A DNA stretch of 16,685 nucleotides from SIG603 sp963589785 (lineage in GTDB: Bacteria; Bacillota; Clostridia; Oscillospirales; Acutalibacteraceae), in NCBI GenBank assembly GCA_963589785.1, contig CAVAMJ010000026.1, positions 1 to 16,685 of the forward strand, in the 5' to 3' direction. The position numbers and the translations under genes were made by a program. Within the stretch, counting starts at the first letter, position 1, and each line of letters begins with the position of its first letter. Shown piece after piece: positions 1 to 5,476 of the stretch. The notes beneath the pieces were generated by a model. That model did not search any database. It was not told the DNA's origin and saw only the letters and a list, made by a program, of their open reading frames with translations.

Positions 1-149
1 AAAAGTTTTTGGTTTCGCTTTTTACAAAAAGCGAACGGGTGTGGGCGGAGCCCACGGATAATTAGTATGTATAATTAAGAATTAATAATTAGCGAGAACA
101 AAAAACTGAGCGAAGCGAAATAAAAAGAGATAGGCTGGCAAAGTTAACC

Positions 150-169
150 AAAAATGCGAATGCATTTTT
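150..169. repeat. Small perfect hairpin AAAAATGC/GCATTTTT
   Basis: An 8-bp perfect inverted repeat (150-157 with 162-169) around a GAAT loop, inside the unique core of the repeat element. It is flanked by A and T runs and would look like a terminator on either strand. Confidence 0.45.
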
Positions 170-246
170 AGAATGCGAAGCGTTCGTGGTTGGGCTTTGT
201 CAGCCGAACTATTCGCACAAAGAGAAATACAGAACAGCACAAATAT

Positions 247-291
247 AAATATCCCGTGTGGGCAATAACAGAATGCCTACACGGGGTATTT
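247..291. terminator. Strong 18-bp stem-loop inside the repeat element
   Basis: Bases 247-264 pair with 274-291 over 18 positions with only two G-U pairs, closing a 9-nt loop. The + strand continues into a T-rich tract (TTTTGATTTT), so it could act as an intrinsic terminator for + transcription. On the - strand the following tract is weaker (ATATTTATATTTG). It lies downstream of the minus-strand HD/MBL operon and may end that transcript. Confidence 0.55.
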
Positions 292-408
292 TGATTTTAA
301 TAACAAACTAAAATTAACGAAACGGTTTCATCTCTTTGTTGATTGCCGATATTTTTCTTTCTGTAAACCGTTCGGCTTCTTCGGTCAACTACGGTCGCTA
401 CGCTCCCT

Positions 409-427
409 AAAAGCACTTCGTGCTTTT
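409..427. repeat. Small perfect hairpin AAAAGCAC-TTC-GTGCTTTT
   Basis: An 8-bp perfect stem (409-416 with 420-427) closing a 3-nt loop, with A and T flanks, in the right half of the repeat element. It sits roughly opposite the hairpin at 150-169, so the element is symmetric in architecture as well as in its terminal sequences. Confidence 0.45.
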
Positions 428-596
428 GGTTTTCCTCATCAGCCTGTCTTTTTTATTATCGCTTCGCTCTGTTTTTCAGTTTCCGTTCATTATTAATTAT
501 TAATTGTTAATTATTAATTCTCCGTGGGCTCTGCCCACACCCGGTCGCTTTTTGAAAAAAGCGACGCAAAAACTTTTGTGTTTTTGTGTTTTTAAC

Positions 597-1097
597 TTAC
601 TGCTCAAGTCCAAACATCTGGTTTAACAGCGTTTTTCCTGTTTCTGTCTTAAACCATGTATCACGAGATCTGACAATCGCATCCTTTGAGAGCTTCTCCT
701 CAAATCCGTTTACAAGAAAATCTGCTTCAAGTATTATCTGCCAATCTATTCCGTCAACACCCTTATACGTGTGGTGGTGTCCGACTATATAGCTTATTCT
801 CTCGATTGATTTTTCGTCTACTCCGCATTCTCTCAAAAGCTCCTTCGAGACGATTTCTCCCTCTTTCTCCTGATAAGGGCCTGCCGATGAGCCGTATTTT
901 TCGAGTGCCGGTTTTATTCCTATATCGTGCACCATTGCGGTGAGTTCGATAAGCTCTTCTGTTTCTTTATCAATATTTTCGCCCATTGCTATCAGTGCGG
1001 CGTAATTATGCACCTTTGTGAAGTGCTGAATTCTATGAGTTACTCCGTTTTCATACTCAAACATTGCACGGAAAACCTTTGCACATAAATCTGTCAT
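597..1097 (-). CDS. HD-domain metal-dependent phosphohydrolase
   Basis: A 166-residue cytoplasmic protein of the HD superfamily, whose members hydrolyse phosphoester bonds (often nucleotides) with one or two divalent metals. The motif is complete by eye: His30 (KVHNYA), the His57-Asp58 doublet in AMVHDIG, a His107-109 cluster (VGHHHTYKG), and Asp126 in LEADF. There is no signal peptide or membrane segment. The start has a good GAGAGGA site about 7 bases upstream. It lies 16 bp downstream of the MBL-fold gene, same strand, and is almost certainly co-transcribed with it. The length fits small stand-alone HD proteins. The substrate cannot be assigned from sequence; uncharacterised YedJ/YfbR-like HD hydrolases are the nearest idea. 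Its 3' end lies about 12 bp from the repeat element. Confidence 0.85.
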   Translation of the reverse strand: MTDLCAKVFRAMFEYENGVTHRIQHFTKVHNYAALIAMGENIDKETEELIELTAMVHDIGIKPALEKYGSSAGPYQEKEGEIVSKELLRECGVDEKSIERISYIVGHHHTYKGVDGIDWQIILEADFLVNGFEEKLSKDAIVRSRDTWFKTETGKTLLNQMFGLEQ

Positions 1098-1113
1098 TTT
1101 ATTTTCCTCTCTG

Positions 1114-1749
1114 TTAAGCTTTTTTGAGTGCGGGGGTCAGAACTGCTGTATAATGCTTTGTTTCGTGACCGATTTCAATAGTGTCGCTCATCATATTGAC
1201 CCATCTGCCGCATATATCGAGATAATTATCAAGCGTTTCAAGAACATCAAAGCCGAAGTCGCTTGTTCTGTAATGCATTGGTATGACAACTTTTGCGTTT
1301 GTTACAGCGGCGATTGCGGCGGCAGCCTTTGAATCTATGGTATAAAATCCGCCTGTCGGTATCATTACTGCGTCGGCGTTGCTTAAAAGCTCGATTTCTT
1401 CGTGAGAAAGACCGCATCCGCTATCGCCGTAATGGACGATTTTAATTCCGTCAGACTCGAAAATTCGGATTATATTATTTCCTCGCTTCTCACCCTTGCA
1501 GTCATCGTGGTAAGTATTGATTTCTGTTACGGTGAATGGATTATTCTCCGAGGGAATTATCTTTACGGCATCACGATAGTTGTGGTCGTAGTGCTCGTGT
1601 GAGCAGTAGACAGCATTTGCCGTTTCATCAATCGGTGATAGTCCCGGAACACTTTCTGGCTCATATGGGTCTGTTATGAAGCTAAAACTGTCTTTAGAAA
1701 TTTTGAAGCAGCTGTGACCGAGCCATTTAATCGTTATTTTGGATGACAT
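1114..1749 (-). CDS. MBL-fold metallo-hydrolase (UlaG/UPF0173-like)
   Basis: A 211-residue protein with a metallo-beta-lactamase fold. The dinuclear-metal motif HEHYDH is at 51-56 (H51, H53, D55, H56), further ligands are probably His81 (TYHDD), Asp109 (HYGDSG) and His159 (IPMHYRT), and the opening WLGHSCFKI is characteristic of the UlaG/UPF0173 branch. That branch includes L-ascorbate-6-phosphate lactonase and many uncharacterised hydrolases. No signal peptide, so cytoplasmic. The start is set by an AAGGAGG site (1756-1762) six bases upstream. It is the first gene of a leftward pair with the HD protein. Substrate unknown; a phosphorylated or lactone metabolite is plausible for the family but nothing here proves it. 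Confidence 0.87.
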   Translation of the reverse strand: MSSKITIKWLGHSCFKISKDSFSFITDPYEPESVPGLSPIDETANAVYCSHEHYDHNYRDAVKIIPSENNPFTVTEINTYHDDCKGEKRGNNIIRIFESDGIKIVHYGDSGCGLSHEEIELLSNADAVMIPTGGFYTIDSKAAAAIAAVTNAKVVIPMHYRTSDFGFDVLETLDNYLDICGRWVNMMSDTIEIGHETKHYTAVLTPALKKA

Positions 1750-1784
1750 AGTTTTCCTCCTTAAGTTTTTCTGTTTATTCTATG

Positions 1785-1813
1785 ATTATATCCCAAATCA
1801 AATTTAAGGTAAA
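1785..1813 (-). promoter_or_regulatory. Promoter of the MBL/HD operon
   Basis: On the minus strand a perfect TATAAT -10 box (1785-1790) stands 17 bp downstream of a TTTACC -35 box (1808-1813). The ribosome site AAGGAGG is about 22 bp further on, giving a short leader. It diverges from the promoter at 1896-1923. Confidence 0.7.
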
Positions 1814-1895
1814 GAAAATCGAAAGATAAAATGAGATGTAATTGTGAATTTTTGTTAATATTGTACCGCAAAGAGCTTAAAATCTGTTATTAAAC

Positions 1896-1923
1896 TTGCT
1901 TTTTTTTCCTTTTGGTTTATAAT
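1896..1923 (+). promoter_or_regulatory. Promoter of the TPR membrane-protein gene
   Basis: TTGCTT (1896-1901) and TATAAT (1918-1923) are 16 bp apart, just before the 2000 start. The rest of the 250-bp divergent intergenic region (1750-1999) is AT-rich and shows no other clear gene or operator. Confidence 0.65.
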
Positions 1924-1999
1924 ATAGTGTAAATAACCTTGTGAAAAACGTAAGTAACTATACGTGTTAACAATGACTAACTAACAAAGGAATGACTTA

Positions 2000-4066
2000 A
2001 TGAAAGAACCTGAGGTTATATTTGTCCTCAGCAATTATCTCAGTCGAGATAATTGCCCTGTCGTTGTGAAGGGCGGTTTAATCGAGCGTGATGCAGAAAG
2101 CGACGAGCTTTCGCTTGAAATCACACTTATCAATGTCGGAGAGCTTGAGGTTAAGAGCGCAAGCGTAGATTTGCACATAACCGACAGAGGAAACCACGAA
2201 ATAACGGTAATAAGAGACTATAAATTAAGTGATCTTTCGGCTAAAAGAAACGATACCTTTTCGGGCAGAATGAAGCTTGAAACTGAAGAAGGCACAGCGG
2301 CAAGCTTTGCCGTTTCAATAAGAAAGGTAGTTTTTGAGGACGAGAGCGAATGGGAGGGCTCGGCAACTTGGATGTACGACAGTCTGCCGAAGGCATATGC
2401 TCCCGAGGAATATTTTGAAAACAAAAATCTTGACCCTGAGCTCGGTTCTCAATACGCACGAAGCTTTAACGAGGAACTCAATAGCGACGTAAAAGTAAAG
2501 AACATTCCGCTTAAGGGAAATGCTCTTTGGCTTTGTTCTTGCGGAAGACTCAACCGAATTGACGAAACCGAATGTACCGCATGCGGACTCACTTTTGAAG
2601 TGCAGAAAAAGCTTTTCGAGGACGAAGAAAAGCTTAAGGAAAAGCTGTCTGCGTTCAGAAAGAGCGAGGAGGAGCGCCTTGAGAGAGAAAGACTCGAGAG
2701 GGAGCGTCTCGAGAGGGAAGAGAAAGAGCGTCTCGAGAGAGAGAAGAAAGAGGCAGAGAGACGGGCTAAGAGAAACCATATGCTCAAAATCGGCGGTTTA
2801 ATCGCATGCGTTTTGGTCATAGTCGGTTCTGTTGTAGGCTTCACCTACTACAACCGTGTTATTGTGCCGCATAAAATGCTCGAAAATGCTCAGACAGCCT
2901 TTGAGAACAAGGACTACAAGAAAGCCGCAGAGCTTTACACTACGCTTGGTGCCGATAAATATGAAGACGAAATTGATGAGTCTAATTATCAGTATGCATG
3001 TGCTTTGTTCGATGATGGCAAGTACAGCGAGGGCGCTTCGATTTTTGAATATCTCGGCGATTACAAGGACTCTGAAGATAAGCTTACATATGCCGATTAT
3101 CAGTCGGCGATATCTCTTTACGAGAATGAAAAGTGGGACGATGCGATTTCTGCTTTTCAAAAGCTTGACGGTTACGAGGACAGCGTAAATTACATTCAAA
3201 AGTCTCGCACGGGCAAGGCTATTGAAGCAATAGAAAAGAACGATATCGATACTCTCAAGAAGGTTAAGGTCAAAATTCACGATGAGGATTGCCTTTCCCA
3301 AATTGAGGATGCCGCTTGCAAAAAGGGAATAAGCCTTTATGAGGACGGCGATTATGACGATGCAAAAACCTATTTTGCAATGGTCACAAGCGAAAAACAG
3401 CTTGCAAAAATCAATGCCGCAAAGCTTACCCGTGCCGAAACCCTCATTGATGAGGGCGACTACGACACGGCTGAGGAAATTCTCGATGAACTCAAGGATT
3501 ACGAGGGTTCAGATAAGCAGATGAGTAAGCTTCATTACCTGAGAGCATGCACACTACTCGAGAGCGGTGACTTAGACGAAGCCGAAACCGAGCTTGAAAA
3601 AGCGGGAGACTATGAGGGCTCAAGCGACAAGCTAAATGAAATCCTCTATGCACGTGCTCAAAAGCTTGAGAAGGACGGCGAAAACGAGGCGGCTGTCAGT
3701 GTATATGAGAGCATTTCAGGTTATAAAGATGCCGATACTAAGGCTCAAACGCTCAAATACAGCGTGGCAAAGTCTTATTATGACAGCGAAAATTATGAGA
3801 AAGCCGCCATTCTTTTCGAGGAGCTTGGCGATTATCAGGATTCGCACGCATACTACACAAGAGCCCAGTATCGCTACGGCTCAAAGCTTTTCAGTGACGG
3901 AAGCTATGTTGATTCGTACAACGCACTTTACAAAATCAAGTGGTATGAGCCTGCATATTATGACCTTGTAACAAAAAGCGCTTACTATCAGTATGTTTAC
4001 GATGTCGGTGTCGGACCAAATCCGAATGACGAGAAAATCGATATCATATCTGACAGCAAGCTTTAA
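2000..4066 (+). CDS. Single-span membrane protein: zinc ribbon, charged coiled coil, TPR-like repeats
   Basis: A 688-residue modular protein. Residues 1-~170 form a beta-rich N-terminal region with no signal peptide. A zinc ribbon follows, with Cys179, Cys181, Cys192 and Cys195 (CSCG...CTACG). Residues ~205-258 are a highly charged Glu/Arg coiled coil with repeated RLERE units. One membrane helix spans about 264-284. The rest (~293-660) is a run of about nine TPR-like helical hairpins, most ending in a D/G-Y-K/E/Q-D/G-S/A signature (354, 391, 500, 537, 574, 611). With Lys/Arg before the helix, the zinc-ribbon part should be cytoplasmic and the TPR part extracellular. The ribosome site AAAGG (1986-1990) supports the ATG at 2000. 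A scaffold or sensor is likely; no catalytic domain is seen and no known function is assigned. The next gene follows after 82 bp with no terminator visible. Confidence 0.85.
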   Translation: MKEPEVIFVLSNYLSRDNCPVVVKGGLIERDAESDELSLEITLINVGELEVKSASVDLHITDRGNHEITVIRDYKLSDLSAKRNDTFSGRMKLETEEGTAASFAVSIRKVVFEDESEWEGSATWMYDSLPKAYAPEEYFENKNLDPELGSQYARSFNEELNSDVKVKNIPLKGNALWLCSCGRLNRIDETECTACGLTFEVQKKLFEDEEKLKEKLSAFRKSEEERLERERLERERLEREEKERLEREKKEAERRAKRNHMLKIGGLIACVLVIVGSVVGFTYYNRVIVPHKMLENAQTAFENKDYKKAAELYTTLGADKYEDEIDESNYQYACALFDDGKYSEGASIFEYLGDYKDSEDKLTYADYQSAISLYENEKWDDAISAFQKLDGYEDSVNYIQKSRTGKAIEAIEKNDIDTLKKVKVKIHDEDCLSQIEDAACKKGISLYEDGDYDDAKTYFAMVTSEKQLAKINAAKLTRAETLIDEGDYDTAEEILDELKDYEGSDKQMSKLHYLRACTLLESGDLDEAETELEKAGDYEGSSDKLNEILYARAQKLEKDGENEAAVSVYESISGYKDADTKAQTLKYSVAKSYYDSENYEKAAILFEELGDYQDSHAYYTRAQYRYGSKLFSDGSYVDSYNALYKIKWYEPAYYDLVTKSAYYQYVYDVGVGPNPNDEKIDIISDSKL
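2675..2743 (+). repeat. Degenerate 15-bp tandem repeats encoding RLERE
   Basis: Within the coiled coil, 15-bp units encoding Arg-Leu-Glu-Arg-Glu occur at 2675-2689, 2690-2704 and 2705-2719, then, after nine bases encoding EKE, again at 2729-2743. CTCGAGAG cores are shared by three units. The in-frame unit length means copy-number change would lengthen or shorten the helix without a frameshift. Confidence 0.8.
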
Positions 4067-4148
4067 AGAAAAAAGGTGTGGAAAACAAGTTTCTATCTAA
4101 ACAAAAACAACAGACCGCAATTTCGGTAAATACGAAAGGAGAATTAAA

Positions 4149-4559
4149 ATGAACATTCATGAATCTGCCGAAGATTATCTCGAGACTATACTTGTGCTCA
4201 AGGAAAGAAAGGGCTACGTAAGGTCGATAGATATAGTAAACGAGATGGGATTTTCGAAGCCGAGCGTTTCGGTTGCAATGAAGAGACTTCGTGAGAACGG
4301 GTTTATTGCAATGGACAACGACGGATTTATCAGCCTTTTGCCTCCCGGACAGACGATTGCAGAGAAGGTTTATAATCGCCACAAGGTGCTCACAAAGTTC
4401 TTTGTAAATATCGGAGTTCCCGAGGAGATTGCCGCTAAGGATGCTTGCAAAATCGAGCACGACATAAGCGAAGAGGCTTTTTCCGCTATAACAATAATCG
4501 CCGAGCACGGCTGCGGCGCATGCATTCTCAACAAACTCGGAAAAGAAGTGACTGAATAA
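4149..4559 (+). CDS. DtxR/MntR-family metal-dependent transcriptional regulator
   Basis: A 136-residue regulator: an N-terminal winged helix (about 1-62, opening with SAEDYLETI and recognition region FSKPSVSVAMKRL), then the metal-binding and dimerisation domain, without the C-terminal SH3-like domain of classic DtxR. In this family metal occupancy (Mn2+ or Fe2+) drives operator binding. By alignment to MntR, the ligands correspond to Asp9, Glu12, His78, Glu103 and His104. The position of MntR Glu99 is Cys100 here, as in DtxR (Cys102), so the site is mixed. The ATG has an AAAGGAG site (4136-4141). The stop overlaps the next start by one base (TAATG), so it is translationally coupled to the DUF308 gene. 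Targets may include metal-transport genes; see the dyad at 5301-5319. Confidence 0.9.
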   Translation: MNIHESAEDYLETILVLKERKGYVRSIDIVNEMGFSKPSVSVAMKRLRENGFIAMDNDGFISLLPPGQTIAEKVYNRHKVLTKFFVNIGVPEEIAAKDACKIEHDISEEAFSAITIIAEHGCGACILNKLGKEVTE

Positions 4560-5140
4560 TGAAAAAGGGCGAGAAGCTTAGAAATCTGTTCTTTGGTTCT
4601 TCATTACTGGTGGCGGCGCTGGGAGTATTCATAGTACTTCAGCCCGACAGCAGTCTTCGAATTATAACCTATTGCTTAGCAACGGTTATTCTGCTATTGG
4701 GACTTATTGACCTCATCACATTTCTCGTGAATAAAGAGGACAGGGGCTCGCTGTGGTATCTCATGGTGAGAAGTGTCGCATTCTTTATTCTCACGATATT
4801 TATGTTTGTGAAGAGCGAATATGTCTCGTCAGTTCTCCCGTTCCTCTTTGGTTTTCTTCTTTCGATTGACGGACTTTACAAAATCGTCACGGGAATTGAA
4901 ATCAAGAAGAGCGTGAACACCTGGTCGAGTGTACTCATTTTAGGTATTGCAATTCTTGTTGTCGGTGTTATAATAGTACTGAACCCGTTCAAGGTGGCAA
5001 AGCTTACGATGCAGGTCATCGGCATTTCGCTCATCTGTGACGGGGTGTTCAACATCTGGGCTCAGATAAATCACCGCAAGCACGTCAAGGTTCAAACTCA
5101 GCTTGTAGAGACAACGGCAAGAGATGTTGAGGATAAGTAA
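4559..5140 (+). CDS. DUF308/HdeD-like six-span membrane protein
   Basis: A 193-residue integral membrane protein with six predicted helices, at about 9-27, 35-57, 66-84, 90-110, 121-141 and 147-168, arranged as three related two-helix units. The N-terminus and the ~25-residue C-terminal tail are polar. This pattern and short loops such as LLGLIDLITF and LSIDGLYKIVTG match the DUF308/HdeD family, whose E. coli member HdeD is linked to acid resistance. The biochemical function is unknown. The start overlaps the stop of the DtxR-family gene, so expression is coupled to a metal regulator. The stop is only 9 bp before the mature tRNA-Val. Confidence 0.8.
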   Translation: MKKGEKLRNLFFGSSLLVAALGVFIVLQPDSSLRIITYCLATVILLLGLIDLITFLVNKEDRGSLWYLMVRSVAFFILTIFMFVKSEYVSSVLPFLFGFLLSIDGLYKIVTGIEIKKSVNTWSSVLILGIAILVVGVIIVLNPFKVAKLTMQVIGISLICDGVFNIWAQINHRKHVKVQTQLVETTARDVEDK

Positions 5141-5149
5141 TAGCCTTTC

Positions 5150-5226
5150 GGAGGAATAGCTCAGCTGGTTAGAGCGTCCGCCTCACACGCGGGAGGTCTC
5201 GGGTTCGAGTCCCGATTTCTCTACCA
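5150..5226 (+). tRNA. tRNA-Val (anticodon CAC), CCA encoded
   Basis: A full cloverleaf can be drawn over 77 nt. The acceptor is GGAGGAA (5150-5156) with TTTCTCT (5216-5222), including two G-U pairs. The D arm is GCTC-N9-GAGC. The anticodon arm has stem TCCGC/GCGGG and loop CTCACAC, so the anticodon is CAC, reading GUG valine codons. The variable loop is 5 nt, the T arm is TCGGG-TTCGAGT-CCCGA, the discriminator is A, and CCA (5224-5226) is encoded. It begins 9 bp after the DUF308 stop, so it is probably processed from the same transcript. Confidence 0.95.
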
Positions 5227-5227
5227 T

Positions 5228-5254
5228 AAAAACCGCCTTAAATGGCGGTTTTTT
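5228..5254 (+). terminator. Intrinsic terminator after tRNA-Val
   Basis: AAAAACCGCC (5228-5237) pairs perfectly with GGCGGTTTTT (5244-5253) around a 6-nt loop, with a T tract immediately following. It closes the DtxR/DUF308/tRNA transcript. Confidence 0.9.
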
Positions 5255-5269
5255 CTTTTGCCCGCATAT

Positions 5270-5288
5270 CCCCCCGGGGGGCTTTTTT
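5270..5288 (+). other. C6G6 palindrome followed by T6
   Basis: CCCCCC (5270-5275) directly abuts GGGGGG (5276-5281), followed by C and TTTTTT (5283-5288). With no spacer, only about four pairs could form around a loop, so it is a poor terminator. It lies between the tRNA terminator and the next promoter and may be a backup terminator or a strand-pairing site. Confidence 0.35.
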
Positions 5289-5300
5289 GAAGTGAACAAA

Positions 5301-5319
5301 TATGGTATACTAAACCATA
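5301..5319. promoter_or_regulatory. 19-bp dyad over the -10 box: candidate operator
   Basis: TATGGT (5301-5306) and ACCATA (5314-5319) are perfect inverted half-sites separated by 7 bp. The dyad covers the -10 box and the probable transcription start, where a bound repressor would block initiation. The 19-bp size and the GGT/ACC core positions match DtxR-type boxes, but the outer bases differ from the DtxR consensus, so the cognate factor is uncertain. Confidence 0.45.
5303..5311 (+). promoter_or_regulatory. Extended -10 promoter of the eight-gene transport operon
   Basis: TGG-TATACT is an extended -10 element (TGn at 5303-5305, hexamer 5306-5311). No good -35 box is seen at 16-18 bp; only a T-rich tract (5283-5290) is present. 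Extended -10 promoters often dispense with a -35. Transcription would start near 5317-5319, giving a leader of about 160 nt before the first ATG at 5477. Confidence 0.6.
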
Positions 5320-5456
5320 AGCAATGGGGCTTGTGACAGGAAGTCGCAGCGTTTGTCAGAAGACAATTTTGAGTTTTGCTTTCATATAGGTGAAGTATAG
5401 CTATAGACTGAAGTCTACTGTAAGTGCGCAGAAAGCGCATACAGCGGACTTTTTTT
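5319..5456 (+). ncRNA. Structured leader RNA with terminator/antiterminator: riboswitch candidate
   Basis: The 5' leader folds by eye into a closing helix AAGCAA/TTGCTT (5319-5324 with 5376-5381). An inner stem starts at TTGTGACA (about 5331-5338) and pairs with TGTC and ACAA segments near 5354-5365. Next comes a hairpin TAGACT-GA-AGTCTA (5404-5417), then a terminator hairpin (5411-5451) with seven T. The first hairpin uses bases 5411-5417, which also form the base of the terminator stem, so the two are mutually exclusive. This is the layout of transcriptional riboswitches and attenuators. I do not recognise a known class: no T-box, SAM, B12, glycine, c-di-GMP, ykkC, fluoride or ZTP signature is visible. 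The ligand is unknown. Confidence 0.55.
5411..5456 (+). terminator. Intrinsic terminator in the leader (attenuator)
   Basis: AAGTC (5411-5415) pairs with GACTT (5447-5451). The stem continues through CTGTA/TACAG, with one U-G pair and one mismatch below it, and ends in GTGCGC/GCGC around an AGAAA loop. Seven T (5450-5456) follow. It stands only 20 bp before the ATG of the first operon gene, so it must be read through or prevented for expression. Confidence 0.8.
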
Positions 5457-5476
5457 ATATTGATAGGAGAATTTAA

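Larger units (their letters stand above)
1..585. repeat. MITE-like repeat element with long terminal inverted repeats; no gene
   Basis: This stretch holds no convincing gene. Its left part (about 1-145) reads, as the reverse complement, in its right part (about 440-585), with small indels. Both ends carry a TTCGCTTTTT/AAAAAGCGAA-type hairpin (14-35 left; 545-564 right), then a GTGGGC-N3-GCCCAC hairpin (41-55; 524-538), an AT-rich TTAATTATTAATT-like tract, and a GAGCGAAGCGA block followed by A-rich sequence and AGGCTG. The middle (about 145-435) is unique and contains further hairpins. The left end seems slightly truncated by the window start, because the other two copies have CAC before AAAAGTTTTT. 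No transposase is present, so a non-autonomous mobile or dispersed palindromic repeat is the best reading. Target-site duplications cannot be assigned because the left flank is missing. Confidence 0.75.

Noticed and set aside
1..585. CRISPR array or integron site
   Set aside because: The repeats are inverted ends of one element, not regularly spaced direct repeats, and no cas or integrase gene is present.
2218..3301. Several minus-strand frames opposite the TPR gene
   Set aside because: They are Ser/Leu-rich mirrors of the Glu/Arg and Lys-rich codons of the coiled coil and TPRs, with no motifs or ribosome sites.
5150..5226. tRNA as an integration site for a mobile island carrying the transport operon
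   Set aside because: No duplicated tRNA 3' end, integrase or att-like direct repeat is visible downstream in the window.
5324..5389. 21-codon leader ORF (ATG GGG CTT ... TAG) before the attenuator
   Set aside because: No ribosome site precedes it and it has no run of one regulatory codon, so leader-peptide attenuation is not supported. It overlaps the proposed RNA stems.
5183..5440. Minus-strand 85-codon open frame
   Set aside because: It runs antisense through tRNA-Val, its terminator and the leader RNA; its VEKSGLEPETSRV start is the usual translation of antisense tRNA. No ribosome site.
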